Source: Amylostereum areolatum (lineage: Eukaryota; Basidiomycota; Agaricomycetes; Russulales; Stereaceae). Taken from it: DNA of 64,000 nucleotides. A program made the translations under genes and the position numbers. The stretch spans positions 164,816 through 228,815 of the forward strand of contig SAXG01000073.1 in the NCBI GenBank assembly GCA_012932865.1. Direction: 5' to 3'. Of the stretch, positions 24,133 to 39,118 are shown in pieces. The notes below the pieces were generated by a model. It saw only the letters and a list, made by a program, of their open reading frames with translations. It was not told the DNA's origin and did not search any database. How positions within the stretch are numbered: the stretch's first letter is position 1; each line of letters opens with the position of its first letter.

Positions 24133-25318
24133 GCCCAGCGTTGAAAGTGGCCATATGTCATTTCGAGAGGACAATGCCAGTTGATGCGGCCCAATGAAGG
24201 AGGCAACGACTGGATGGAACAAGGAGAGAACGCCACCTGCACAAGCGCGAGTCAATTGCAAGGCATAGGCATCCCCCACCGTCCGTGCTCTTGCGCATGT
24301 ACCATAGAAAAGACCGATTGTTCGTCGACTCGGAACTGTGTTAGAAAACCTTCAGATCTCCCCCATCTGTACTCACAAGCGGGTTTGTACTCGGTCTGTT
24401 TATTCTTGCCACTTCTCGGTGGGCCTGGGCATTGTCACGGCCGTGGCAAACAAGCCTATCGGGAATTGACTTTGATCGCAAAGAAGGCCGCAATCGGGGC
24501 GGCACTCGGTGGCATTGTGAAATCTGAGAAGTTGGCGTCGGTCCAACGTCGGCCTATGTTCAGCATTCGCGGGGAATATTGAGCGAAAAAGCTTGGCACA
24601 TCGAGCGGGAAGCTGGAAGTTCGACGTCGAGTGGCTTGCGAACTCCAGTACTCCGATTACAGTCAACTCACAGTACGTGTGTAGACTCGAATTCGAAGGC
24701 ATTTTGTTTTCTAATTGCTACTTTTCCCCCTCGATACCTGCTTGCGTGACCGTGGGAAAGAATTGGCGGAACCTCCCAAAGCGCCGGGCGCTCGTTATTG
24801 GCCGCGACGACCAACCACCTCCGATGTCATTTTCGAAAGACCCGCTCTATTTTCCCTGAGAAGCTCCTCGGTGGTTTTGGAGTTTCGATGCAACTCATAT
24901 GCGCCGCCTGATCTCGCTTCTTAATCCCAATGCCCGTGAGACCCTCTTTCCGAGTCCACGGCGACTCGGGCTGCGCTTGGCAAGTCACTCCCACTCATAG
25001 AAATTAGAAAATACCCTCTACTTATTATGCCCGAAGTTGCTTGGCTTTCTCGAACTCGGTGAGATTCTCCTTCCTTTCTTCCCTCGTAGACTGAGAAAGT
25101 CGAACGGGGTTTACATTGACGTTGTCGTAAAGTATCCCAGGTGTGTAATCCCTGTGCGAGTCGACGGTCGAGAACGGTCGTGATGCGGAGCTGAAATTAA
25201 GCGGGGTCGAAGCCCACCGCCCTTGTTGATAATCTGTGCGAGGGTGCGGGCTGGAGCGGGCTCTCACAGAGCGCGTCGGCAATTCAAACAGCGCGTCACA
25301 ACCCAGGGTCCATGGGAC

Positions 25319-25325
25319 TATAAAA
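25319..25325 (+). promoter_or_regulatory. TATAAAA box of DUF6533 copy 2
   Basis: A consensus TATAAAA lies 79 bp upstream of the ATG at 25404, a normal distance for a fungal core promoter. Confidence 0.45.
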
Positions 25326-25403
25326 TCCAACGATGCACGCGACGCGTCCTTCCGCTCGAACCATCCCTTTCCTCCGAGTTTCTCCAGGTCATTCTTGCTA
25401 TCC

Positions 25404-26753
25404 ATGGCATTGCCGAACTGGTCAGATCCGACGGTTATCGCCTCCCAGCTCAGTGAGTGGCCGATCTCCATCTCCTGTCGTGACTACCACATGCTTCATC
25501 CTAGATGCGTTTGTCCTGATGGTACATACGCTGGGTGGAGTCTGGTTGTACGTTCTCCACTCCTCTTGAACCTTGTGGATTGTCGCTGACGATGTTCTCT
25601 AGCTGGGAAATCGCTGTCAACCTTCCTTACGACTTCAAACTGATCAAGAATCGTAAACTTGGTTGGGCCTCGATGGTACTGGATCATCGCCTTGTTAATC
25701 CGTCTATATATTCTGATGCTGGTTGTCCTAGACTTATCTGTCGTGCCGGCTCTTTGGAACGATCGCGTTCGTAGCTCTTATCGCTGGCTTCGATATCAAG
25801 ACCGAGTTCAATTGCCATGTGAGCGAATACCATCCTCCTACTCCGTCCAGCGCTCTGACGGAACCTTCCAGGCGTGGCTTGCCACCACCTACGTGAGCAT
25901 CGCTCTTCTATCGTTTCAGTGGCATGCTTATTTTACTACAGACTTTCGCCTATGCCTCCGTTCTCTCGGCGTCCTCGCTGATCGGCATCCGTGTGTGCGG
26001 TTGCCTTATGGCTGCTAGCATCCAGTCCATGGCGTTTACGTTCTTCATAGCGAGGTACCTGGTCTCGTAAGTGCGGGATTTATATGCGAGAGAACAACAG
26101 CGCTCAATATGAGCTATAGATCTTCGTTGCCCTCAACCTGAACCGTAAGAGCGTTCTTCCCATTTCCTTGTCTAGGGTACTCACCATCTATTTCCTGTGT
26201 ATTCTGCAGTCCCGATGAACTTGGTGAGTTCATCCTCTCGATCCTTTAGCCGCTCTCTGAAAACGAAATAGATGCTCTTGATCCCTGAAGGTACGCATCA
26301 TTGTTGGTGCACGCTCGACGTTTTCTGATCCCGGCGGCAAACACTCCAGTGCTAATTTTGTACGCTTTCCCTCGATACTGCATCTGACTTTCTCATCAAC
26401 GTTTGTTTCTCAGGCTCACGGGCGCCACGCGCATGTATCGAGGCCTTACCAATTTTTTCGAGCCCGAGTGCGTTTCTCCGTTGATCTTCTGACCCTTGTC
26501 GTTCTCTCATATCTCCGTGGTCCCCAGCACCAGCACTGACCAAGCGATGGTCAACTCCGGCGTCTCCGACTCTCACATTCGACGCCGCCCGATACCGCGA
26601 GACGTCGAAAGCGGTGGCATCTCGATGGTTCCGCTCGAGGTTTCCGTTCACCGCATCGAGGAAACCCACCGACCCGACAAGACGAACTTGACGGACTCGA
26701 AAAGAACGTCTAACGACAGCCTCCCGGGAGATTACAAGGTCCAGGCTTTCTGA
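25404..26753 (+). CDS. DUF6533 domain membrane protein (copy 2)
   Basis: Multi-pass membrane protein of unknown role. It starts MALPNWSDPTVIASQL at 25404. The next exon (NAFVLMVHTLGGVW) joins in phase, then WEIAVNLPYDFKLIKNRKLGW, the DUF6533 signature, and then a strongly hydrophobic exon (YWIIALLIRLYILMLVVLDL). Several small exons follow, among them one with TGATRMYRGLTNFFEPE. The last exon carries RRRPIPRDVESGGISMVPLE and ends GDYKVQAF. The family seems to have about seven membrane helices and a cytosolic tail. The tail is nearly the same as in copies 3 and 4, which suggests a conserved function there. The middle small exons between 26030 and 26400 were not all resolved. Confidence 0.7.
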
Positions 26754-27762
26754 GGCCTCCCCCCCCCGATGTAGCTTGTTCTTCACTTCCCAGGAGCTGG
26801 CCTTCGATGTTTGTTTTCGCCTTCGGCGCTTCCCATACGTCATCACCTAAATAATACCATTCATTGAGAGGATGTCGTGGGTTTTTTACATCCCGACGTG
26901 TCCTGGAAGTTGACCTCCCGCTGTATTGATGACCTGTTGCCTTGTGAAGTCTTTTGAGTTTGGTCGTGGAGGAGTCTCTAATTGCGAACCCCAGCGCCGG
27001 CCTAGCGCCATGATTCTTTCGGAAAAAAATCTGATGCCATCCTGAGGCCTGAGACCTTGTATGAGAAGGCCTCAAGCGTTGGGCCTGGTTCCTGCGTGGC
27101 ATACTTGTGATATACATATTTACACCGATTGCGAACCGTCGAACCCGATACAGGACCTTCTCGATCGTTTGTCCAAACCACGTACCGAGGCCGAGCTTTT
27201 TTCGTCTCTGCCGTGACGGCGGGCAACACCGTACACGCGATCGTCGTATCAGAGCCAAGTCGCGGCTATCATGAAAGGAACATGCGACGTCAAGGCTTTG
27301 AGAACCAGGCCAGAGGTTCGGTCTCAGAGTCTGAGCGGCTGCGAACTTGAAGTCGTTCTTTGCATCGGCCTGTCTCATCTGACCAGCACGAGTCGAAATT
27401 TCGTGGAATGGGAGGATACCATGGGTGCAAAATCATCGCATGTCTGCATTGCCTGTAAGTAGTTCATGGCTATGGGTCCTATGTATAGATTAGGGATGCA
27501 GGCTATGTATCTAGCAAGTACTACATACACCGGCATCTACAAGACGTACTAACGGCAAAGTCCGAGGTGCGTGCGGAGCGTGCGGGGCTCTCACGAGATG
27601 TGAGTTTGTAAGCTGGTTCCTGGCTTCGCGCCCTCCTCCCCCGCGACAGAAGGCAGACAAATTGCTGCCTGGGTGTGAGAACTTAGAAGAAACCAATACC
27701 CGGCACTCATAAAGCTCTATTCTTGCGGACGATGGCAGGCAATCACCATCCCTCCCTGCGCA
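26754..27762. other. Intergenic upstream of the P450 gene
   Basis: No gene seen. Overlapping short frames on both strands have no family features. Confidence 0.5.
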
Positions 27763-30027
27763 ATGAGCGCTCAAACACTCCTCTTCACCAGTGGTAGCGC
27801 CTGGTCGGTGCGCGACAATGCCACTGCCGTCCTCCTTGCTATTTCTATCGGGTTCGTCGCCTGGGGCGTCAGCGTTTCGACTAGGCGCACGTCCGCGTTC
27901 CCTTTCCCGCCTGGGCCCCCCGGGAAGTTCCTAATCGGAAACGTGTTGGATTTCGACGTGTTCAGGCCGTGGATCGCCTTCACGGAATGGAAGGCCAAGT
28001 ATGGTGCGTGATCATCGTTAACTGGTGCAGGTTTCCTCTCTTATACCTTTTTGACGCAGGCGATATCGTCGGCGTCCAGGTGCCTGGCACGAAAATCATC
28101 GCGTTGAACTCTCAGAAAGTCATCAACGATCTCTTTGAGAAGCGTGGCAACATCTATTCGGACAGGCCGTTTCTCCCCTTCGCCGTCGAGGGTTGCGATA
28201 TGAAGAGAGTGCGTGTCTCAGCTTCATCCGCGAGAATATGCGTGCTCACCTTCTCCCAATGTGTCCCGCCCTCTTCTCCACTGTATCCTTGGTCTCCAGA
28301 GCCCGGCGTTGATGCCATACGGCCCAGAATGGCGCGCATGCAGGAAGATCCAGAATGTGGGACTCAGTCCATCTGCCGTCAAACAGTATCAGGGCGTACA
28401 GGAAGATATTTCGGCGCTGATGGCAAAGGAGTTCCTCGAGAAGCCACACGATTTCTTTGAGCTCTCTCGCTTGTGAGTACTGTGCCCTTATCCCATTCCA
28501 ATTTCTTACGAGGTATCCAGGTGTGCTGGTCGCATCGTCTTAGCGGTGACCTATGGCTTGTCGATCAAGAGCATCGACAACGATGTGCGTTGTTGTTCAT
28601 TTCTTCTTTCCTTCTTTCACTCATGCATCCTCACAGCATATCCTCCGCGCAGAAGATACAATGAAATATGTCACCGAGGCGATATCGCCTGGCGCACACC
28701 TCGCCGACCTCTTCCCGATTTGTAATACTTTATTCCGTTCTCTCATCTACACCATCGACTCACTCTTCCTAGTGATGCATCTTCCCTCGTGGCTCCCGTT
28801 CCAGAAGCGGATGAACATGATCAAACACAAGATATACGCATTGAACAGCTTTCCTTTCAACGAAGCGAAGAGCAACCTCGTGCGTCGCGCTTTCGAATCC
28901 ATTGTATGCCTCGTCTGATCGCGGTGGTCTGTACATAGGCTTCAGGCGAGGCGAGGCCTTCGCTTACCCGGGATGTCTTTACCAATCTGTCGGAGGAGAA
29001 CAACAATGCAGAGTTCGAGGAACGTGTGGAGTGGAGTCTCGGTACGTTACCTTCTGCATCGGGCTCTCCGTCGCCTTGCTCATCCGATCTCCAAAGGTGC
29101 ATTGTATGCTGCCGGTGGCGAAACGGTTTGTGCACGCTCTTTTCTTCGTCTGCGCCTATACGACTTTCGAGTCTCTGATTCATATCAAACAGACGTTCGC
29201 GTTGGTTCTTAACTTTCTCCTGGTCATGGCACTCCATCCAGATAAACAAACTAAAGCCCAAGCGGAGCTCGACGCCCACATTGGCAACCGTCTCCCTGTC
29301 ATTGCCGACCGCGGCACCATGCCCTACGTCGAGGCATGCATCAAGGAGACCCTGCGTTGGAACCCAATCGTTCCCCTTGGTACGTCATCATGGTCTATCT
29401 TCTGCCATTGAACTCACAACGTGCGATCTAGGTATTCCTCACTGCGCCGCACAGGACGATGTCTACGAGGGCTACTTCATTCCCAAGGGCACTATTCTCA
29501 TGCCGAACACTTGGTGCGCGCTGTTTCGGTTAGCTCACGCGTTCTGTTCTGATTGAGGCATATGATCAGGCCGATGGCGTTCGCGCCGAACGCGAAGTAT
29601 CCTCCACGCGAGTTTATTCCGGAGCGCTTCCTCGACCCCGAGGACACCACCATCGATCCGGCCTTCTACACGTTTGGATACGGCCGTCGGTACGTTCACC
29701 ATATCTCCACCGCTCGCCTTCTCCTCGTCGCTGACAAGGTCGATTAGGGTTTGCCCAGGGCGATACCTCGCGGAAAACTCGACTTTCATCCTCGTGGCCA
29801 CCATCCTTTCCGTCTTCAAAGTCTCACCACCGCCTGCTTCGGAAGGTCCGCTCGTCCCTGAGTGGGCGGCGAACACTGTCAGGTAGGGGTTTTTCGTCTC
29901 GCTGCCACCCATGTCCTGATGCGCGGATTCGGACAGTTTTCTCAAGCCTTTCAAACTCACGATAGAACCACGGTCAGCGGATAAGGTGGAGATGGTGTAC
30001 AAGAAGGCTTCTAAGAGCACGATTTGA
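27763..30027 (+). CDS. Cytochrome P450 monooxygenase (O-methylsterigmatocystin-oxidoreductase-like), copy A
   Basis: Haem-thiolate monooxygenase anchored in the ER. It is split into about a dozen exons, starting at 27763 and ending at the TGA at 30027. Visible parts in order: N-terminal membrane anchor (AVLLAISIGFVAWGVSV); proline hinge PFPPGPPGKFLIGN; YSDRP segment; I-helix AAGGET and FALVLNFLLVMALHP; K-helix ETLR in ACIKETLRWNP; PERF loop ([12 protein letters not shown]); haem loop FGYGRR joined over an intron to VCPGRYLAEN, with the Cys ligand. All exons I could join are intact. The closest relative in the window is copy B at 36.4-38.6 kb, which shares the gene plan. Neighbouring secreted esterases suggest a shared xenobiotic or secondary-metabolite pathway; the substrate is unknown. 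Confidence 0.9.
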
Positions 30028-30224
30028 AGGATCCCGTAGCTTCTGAGTGTTTATAATACAGGCTCCCGCGCACTACCTACCTCACGCTCTTTATTTAATC
30101 TCACACTCACTTGCTTACCCATGCGAATAGATTTCGTCGCCTTCTCTGTTTTCACGATTGACATAGAATGTATGAACAGCAGGTCAAAGATGGATTCAAT
30201 TGCGACTGTTCTGTAGGTCACAGG

Positions 30225-30257
30225 GTTACCGCTCATAGCGCTCATAGCGCTCATAGC
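30225..30257. repeat. 9-bp tandem repeat (gctcatagc)
   Basis: Three to four copies of gctcatagc in the space between the convergent P450 and esterase genes. Confidence 0.6.
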
Positions 30258-30284
30258 TCGAAGGTGAACACATGTCTAGGTCGT

Positions 30285-32680
30285 TCATTGTGAGTTCACT
30301 TCTCCCAAACTGTTCCAGAACCTGTGCATAACGGTTCTCGTGAGTACCCGCCCACTATATCCGTCCACTGAAGAACACTTACGCGCATCTGTTCGAAAGC
30401 TGCTCATTCGTCCGGACAGTCTTCACCACTGGCTCTCCCGCCTCGGTCCTGTTGAACAGCATCTCCCGTGTGCTTGTCTGCCAAGCAGGCCACTCTGGAG
30501 TGATGTCAGGTTGAACGAAGTGGGCGTTCGGATCGAGAGACATCGCCGTGGCTAGGAATGCCTGTTGGAATGCGCGTACGAATCCAGTGTTGTTGAAAGG
30601 AGGCGCGTTTCCAAGAATTCTAAAGGCACATCCGTGTAAGCAGGAACTTACAGTAGAGATGATTAGCAATCTGAGGACGAACCCAGGGAAGTAGAAAGGA
30701 ACGTCTACAGAGTGAGTGGCGGGAGGAATAGCGAATTCAGCCTAAGGAGTATGATTAGAGGTGTGAAACGCAGGGTACACACACATACCTTCCAGGCTGC
30801 TGCCGCTGGGAACGCCGAGAGCGAAGCATAACCAGGACATACGAATATACCTGTGCGCGACCTGTCACCACCAGCAACCTAAGGACAATTGAAAAGTAAA
30901 CTTACTTTCACCCATTACCAGTGCCGCCTGCTCCGGTACCGTAGTTACCCCCGCAATGCCCTCATACAAGCCCACCGCCCCTTCGATCTGCTCCACACTC
31001 ATCCGCGGGAAGAGCTGTGTGACGTACTCTTCCAACGTAAAGTTGTCTGCTACGAGCACGGCCGGATTGGTAAAAATGTCGCCCTCGTGCGTGTTCGTCA
31101 CCACGAGAAGAACATCCTGTCCGAACATTAGCTCGGTGTGGAAAGAGAGCACAATTTGAAAAAGACTCACAGAGTTGGTCTGCTTCTTTTGTAGCGTCGC
31201 AAGGGGCCGCTCGACAATGAAGGACCCGTCGATGACTGGGACCATGGTGTAGACGCCCATGAAATTGGCGGAGGTGATGGTGCTGTCGAGAGTCTGAAGG
31301 GCGGTGGCGTCCGCCGAGCGCAGACAAGCCAGTGTATCGTTGGTCCCGGTACAGCTAGTCGACATCGAGTCAGTCCTCAATCTCATCCAAAAGACAAAAA
31401 CTCCACTTACTTCACTCCAGCGACGAAAGTATCGTAAATCGCCTGTCCGGTGCGTGTATATCAGTATGAATGAGTAGAAGAACGATGGGGCTCGACACGC
31501 CTACCTCCCAAACGGGGTCGTTATAGGGATACTGGAATGGGAGGAACGGAGAGCTCATCATCGCCGCACGGAACAACGGCGGGTCCGTCTTGCCACCATG
31601 CGCAACGAAGTGCTGCAGCACCGAGCCCGCACCCGCCGACTCGCCCCAGATAGTGACCTTGGTCGGATCGCCACCGAATTTGGAGATCTGCCCATGCGAC
31701 TTGTATGTGAGGCGGACACGGAAGAATTGCGATGAAATGAAACCTTACGTGCGATTGGACCCATTGCAGGGCGAACTGTTGGTCCACTGTGGGAAGGGTC
31801 AGCTTGGATATAACTTTGACCTCACGGAGACGTACACAGTCCAGCGTTGAGTGCCCCGCCTTGCTTTACCTTCTCACCAGCCAAAAAGCCTGAAGAACAA
31901 CAAAACGCTCAGAGATTTCTTCAGCCGGAAGGAGAGACGAGTCACAGACCGAACACGGAAAGCCGGTACTGCATCTGAACCACCACGACTCCCAGGTTGG
32001 CTTCGCTGACAAGCAGCTGGCCCGAATATTCAGCGACGCTACCCGCGTCATACCTATCCTCGCGTGAGCATGAGCATGCAAGTTTGACGGAGAAAACAAC
32101 AACAACGCACCCTCCTCCATGGATCCAAACCAATACCGGCAGCTTCGAACTCTCATCGCTCGGGTCGAGTTCGGTTGGAACATGCACGCTGCGTCCACAT
32201 TTTAATAATGGTCAGACTTGGTGAATACGACGGTAATTGCATACAACTCACTTGAGGAAAAGACAGTCCTCGCTTGCGTTGGCTGTGATCGCTCCTGGAG
32301 GCGTTGTTGGGAGCTTGGAGTGAGCCCGAAAGGGGCTGGTGGTGTTTGCCCCGAAGTTGCCGTCCTGCATGCATTGCACCGGCTGGGCCGTCGCATTCTG
32401 CACGCCCGTCACATTCACGGGAGGTTTCGGCGCCTGGAAACGCAGTTCTCCTGGACAGAAGGTCGGCGAAAATCGTTCTCGAGTCGGATAAGACGAGGAC
32501 GGACGAACCTGTGGGAGGCGCGGCGTAACGGATCCCGAGGAAGCTCGTCACGCCCGCTTCGAGACTGAGGTCCGTCTGATACGTTGCATAACCCAGATCA
32601 ACGGTCTTCGTTGTACCACGAGGAAGAACAGATAGTAGAATAAGCAACGACGCGCGAGTGAGGAGGCGAGGCGGTATCAT
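30285..32680 (-). CDS. Secreted type-B carboxylesterase/lipase, copy 1
   Basis: Alpha/beta-hydrolase that splits carboxylic esters, probably extracellular. It starts at 32680 with a signal peptide (MIPPRLLTRASLLILLSVLP), then TKTVDLGYATYQTD and FLGIRYAAPPTG, typical of the family. About 12 exons follow: EDCLFLKVHVP; the oxyanion-hole segment WIHGGG; MQYRLSVFG; nucleophile elbow GESAGAG (catalytic Ser); HEGDIF (catalytic acid Glu); and an ATHSVDVPFYFP region with the likely catalytic His. The end joins RC over an intron to AFWNSLGEVNSQ, stop at 30285, matching the end of copy 2. The triad is complete. It is convergent with P450 copy A. The family call is firm; the substrate is unknown. Confidence 0.88.
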
Positions 32681-33240
32681 TATTGCCTGTTGGTTGACGA
32701 CCCATGGCCATTCTTGAGGCCCTCTTGTATATCCTGTACCGCACAGCTTGCCCGTCGGATACCAGTATACTCGCCTCGCCCTGTTTCAGATGGACGCCGT
32801 TGCATGCGGAGTCTGGTGGGTGCGAAAATGAGTAGGGTGTTTACCATAGGAGCTGTATACGCATCAAGCGCCATTGACAGCCATGAGTAAGAATAATGAT
32901 GAATCGACGGGAGCGAGAGTAAGTACTCTACACCACCTGTCGTAGCCCCCGAGAGATTGCGTGAGTATGCAAGCGCGTGATGTACCCGCAGACCGCTCGT
33001 TCGCAGCAAGCGCTTGCCTGGAAGAACGCAAGGGAGACCGACCATCGCGGTGGAGTAAGTGATAGGTCCATATGGAACCAAATCTGATTCCCACCCCGCC
33101 TTAGTCCTGATGACAACTATTACAGTACAGGTCATCCCTACTGGACTTGATCCCCGGAACCTATGATGAATCTTGGGTCAGTGAATATTTGGTACCACGA
33201 AACACGATACGACATACCCACATTTCAAATCCAGATCCAT
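32681..33240. other. Intergenic between the two esterases
   Basis: Upstream region of esterase copy 1 and 3' flank of copy 2. No gene seen. Confidence 0.5.
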
Positions 33241-35662
<2,422 letters not shown>

Positions 35663-36349
35663 AATCGAGCGTAGAGGGTTCCTGGGGGGTGTTGAGGAGG
35701 TCTGTCCCATGACCAACTGCCACCACTTTCATTTAACGTTCGCGCAAAGTGGGCTGCTGTAATGAGGCTGATGGCTTGAACGGCAGCTATTGATGACGAT
35801 GATGCCATAAAATTGTAATTTAGCGGAAGATCGGAGGGAACAAAGTAGAATATATACCTTTCGAGAACATCGCGTGAGGCCGTGTACCTTGTGCACTGCT
35901 CGATGGAGCAGGGCAAGGACGTTGGAAAGGTGTCTGATCGCGAAGACTCGAAGTCAAAGGTCCTCTGCATAGAGCTTGGAGGTTGCGAATGCGGGTGGCA
36001 TGCCCTGTTTTCCTGAGAGCGAGCGACTGGAAACCGTATCCAGATTACGAGGGTAGTTCGAGGTGGAATTACAGAGGATTCAGAGATGACAGTCCTGACT
36101 CAGTGAGACGGCGTCAGTGTCGCAGCGGCGCGTGACTCGACCTCATGGTCACCTGATCTCGGCGAGACGCGTCTGAGCGCGCGGCAGCGTCTACCATGGC
36201 GGGGAATAAGAGACAGTCATTCTATCTCGAAGTCCTCACGCTGGTAGTACATATGATATTCCTAAAATTTGTGCTTTCCCTCTACCCGGAAACCCGATCA
36301 AAAATAAAAATAGCCCTGTTATAAAAACCCGCGCGAAAGCAATCTGCGC
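35663..36349. other. Intergenic, esterase promoter and P450 3' flank
   Basis: A TATATA tract (minus) lies at 35849-35857. Nothing else recognised. Confidence 0.5.
35849..35857 (-). promoter_or_regulatory. TATA-like tract of esterase copy 2
   Basis: gtatatatt on the minus strand, about 190 bp upstream of the ATG at 35662. Confidence 0.3.
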
Positions 36350-38578
36350 TCAAACAGTGGACTGTGCCGCTCTTCTCCGCACCATCTCCTCTTTATCCTT
36401 CGAGCGCGGCTTGATCGTGACTTTGAAATCCTTCGGATAGCTACATTCATCGCGTCTCATTAGTACTTCCAGACCAACTATGACAATGCTTTTCAACGGG
36501 GACGTACCTGACGAGATTCGGCTCAAACTCCGGCACAAGCGGACCTTCAGACGCGGGAGGAGACGTGACGTCGAACACGGAGAGAATCGTAGCCAGGAGG
36601 ATGAAGACAGAGTTTTCGGCGACGTAACGCCCAGGGCAAATTCTACGCGCATCCCGTCACCGTCAGTAGCGAAGATCGTGCACATGGGGAAAGGAAAAGG
36701 CTCACCGACGCCCATACCCAAAAACATACGCTCCGGGATCAAGCGTGTGCGTCTCTGGATCTAAGAAGCGCTCGGGGTGGAACTCGCGAGGAGGGTACTT
36801 TGCGTCCGGCGCGAAGGCCATCGCCCATGAGTTGGGCATGACGACGGTACCCTTCGGGATGAAGTACCCTTCGTAGATGTCATCTTCAGCCGTGCGACGC
36901 GCAATGCCTGCAGATGCAGCGTCAAAAAGGTTTTCACAAGAAGAGATCTGGTGGACAGGAAGAAGATAAAGGCGAGAAACATACTAAGAGGTACGACAGG
37001 ATTCCAGCGCATCGTCTCCTTGATACACGCCTCGATATATGGCATTTCGCCACGGTCTGACAAAAGCGGGAGCCTGTCCGTGCCGATGTGCGCGTCGAGC
37101 TCTTGCTGGGCCTTCTTCTGCGCCTCCGGGTTGAGAGCCATAACCATCAGGAAGACAAGTACGGTGGCGAACGTCTGCAAGCGATACCGTCAGAAGCGAC
37201 GTCGTAGACGCGGGGATAGAAGAGAACGCACAGTCTCTCCACCCGCTCCATACATGGCGCCCATCGTCCACTTCATACGCTCGTCCATTTCCGGCGTCTT
37301 CTCCTCCCCAGAGAGGCCCGCGAGTATCTCGCGCGTGAGCGACGGACCCGCCATGCCAGAAGCCTGCATATCAATACCCCCGTCATACCACACCTGTATC
37401 TGCACACGGAAGACATACGATGTTCTTCTTCGCATGCGCGTAGGGCATGTCGTTCATCTTGAGCACCATCCGCGCGGCATGAGCCGCGCGTTTCTGGAAC
37501 GGAACCCAGGAAGGTAAGTATTTTACTATCAGACGAAGACAGCCTTCGTCAGCGGAATATACACGGAAAAGTTAAAACGAAAAGAGGGTACGAACGGGTG
37601 GGGATCATATCAGCCAAGTACGCGCCAGGGGTGATGGACTCCCCGACGAGGCGCATCGTCTCGTCCGCGTGGGTAACGTACTATGACGATCGCCATGTCA
37701 GCACCCACAAACACTCAATCCAAGTCCGCATTCGACTGGCCTCGCTGTCCACGGTCTTAACTGATAGCCCATACGTGATCGACAACACGATGCGGCCGGC
37801 GCACCTGCATCAAGGTCCCCACCAACACAAAATTTTAAGACTCCGTAAACGCTGAGAGAAGCAGAGAACACGCACAGACGCGCGAGGTTGAAAAAGTCCG
37901 CGGGGGTGTCGATGAACTCTTTGGCCATGAGCGTCGCGATGTCCTCTTGCATGGTGTGATACTGTTTTACGGCCGTCTGGCTCAGCGCCGTATTCTGAAC
38001 CTTGCGGCACAATCTCCACTCAGCGCCGTAGGGCATCATCGTCATGCTCTGCGCGCCCGCGTCGATGTTGGGGTTGAGTTCGTGGAGATATGGTAAGGAA
38101 AAACGCGTGAACGCACCTTTTCGAGCTTCAGAATCTCACATCCGACGGTGAAGTGCGGGCGGTCCGAATACTTGTTCGCGCGCCTGTCCAGCAGGTCGTT
38201 GATTGCTTTCTGAGAGTTGAGAGCGACGATGTTCATGCCCGGTACCCGCAAGCCAACGACATCCCCTGCGCAGCATATTATCGTCAGCTCATCCACGACC
38301 ACGACCGTTCCGCCAGCCACGTCGTGAACGAAACACGCACCGTATTGCTCCTTCCACTCCGTAAACTTGATCCACGGCCTCCCGACGTCGAAATCCAGCG
38401 CATTGCCGATGATGAACCTGCCAGGCGGGCCCGGAGGGTAAGGAGCGAGCTGTTTGCGGCGCGAGGAAGTGTACACATAGACAGCGAGCCCGAGGGCGAT
38501 GGAGAGAGCAAGTACGACGCCGTCAGTGAAGAAAGGAGTGTACGAGGGTTGGGTGCTGGCAGACATGGTCAGGGTCAC
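36350..38578 (-). CDS. Cytochrome P450 monooxygenase (O-methylsterigmatocystin-oxidoreductase-like), copy B
   Basis: ER-anchored haem monooxygenase, paralogue of copy A. The start is at 38578, or at the in-frame ATG at 38566 (MSASTQ). Order of parts: membrane anchor ([16 protein letters not shown]); [22 protein letters not shown]-helix GAGGET and [16 protein letters not shown]-helix ETMR in [32 protein letters not shown]; haem loop with [10 protein letters not shown]. The end is [19 protein letters not shown] and a stop at 36350. About a dozen exons; intact as far as I can follow. The intron positions I could see match copy A. A TATATA tract lies about 70 bp upstream of the start. It is transcribed in the same direction as the two esterases downstream of it. 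Confidence 0.9.
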
Positions 38579-39118
38579 GGGGTGATAGGGAACGAACGCA
38601 GGAAGCCTGCGGGGTCAGAGACCCTTTCTTCTTGTTCTGTGGCCATATATATTACCGGATGGCGCGAAGAGCGGACGAGGGCGGACGAAGTTTCGAGGAT
38701 TTGAACTTGCCAGAAGCTCGGCTCGGAAACTCTGGAATTGAAATCCGTCTCCAATTTAGAGATCACGTGCCACTGCTCGCCACTGATCCTCACCTTATAG
38801 CAAGCCAGTTGGGAACCGGCGGTCTAGCTCTTTCCCTGGCGATTGCAGTGTGCATCTGGTTGTAATTCAAACTATGGTATAATTCCCGGAAGGGAGGCGT
38901 ACGAGGGGCCATTGGTAAGTCCAATGGATGAACTCCGTCCTGTGATACAACAATTACTTCTACAACACCGTACGCTGCCGTCCGACCATCTCCAAAAGAC
39001 TCCGACTACCATACGTACACTCCGCTCCTACTCTGAAGAACGCCCTCAGGAGGATGACGATGCGTGCATGTGCGCCCGATGGCCAGCAACAAGCGTAGGG
39101 AAGACGAGGGGGGGACGT
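38579..39118. other. Intergenic upstream of P450 copy B
   Basis: A TATATA tract (minus) at 38644-38653 belongs to the P450. No gene seen in the rest. Confidence 0.5.
38644..38653 (-). promoter_or_regulatory. TATA-like tract of P450 copy B
   Basis: aatatatatg on the minus strand, about 70 bp upstream of the ATG at 38578. Confidence 0.35.

Larger units (their letters stand above)
24076..25403. other. Intergenic, divergent promoters
   Basis: This separates two divergently transcribed genes. It contains a TATATA tract at 24123-24132 (minus) and TATAAAA at 25319-25325 (plus). No gene supported between them. Confidence 0.5.
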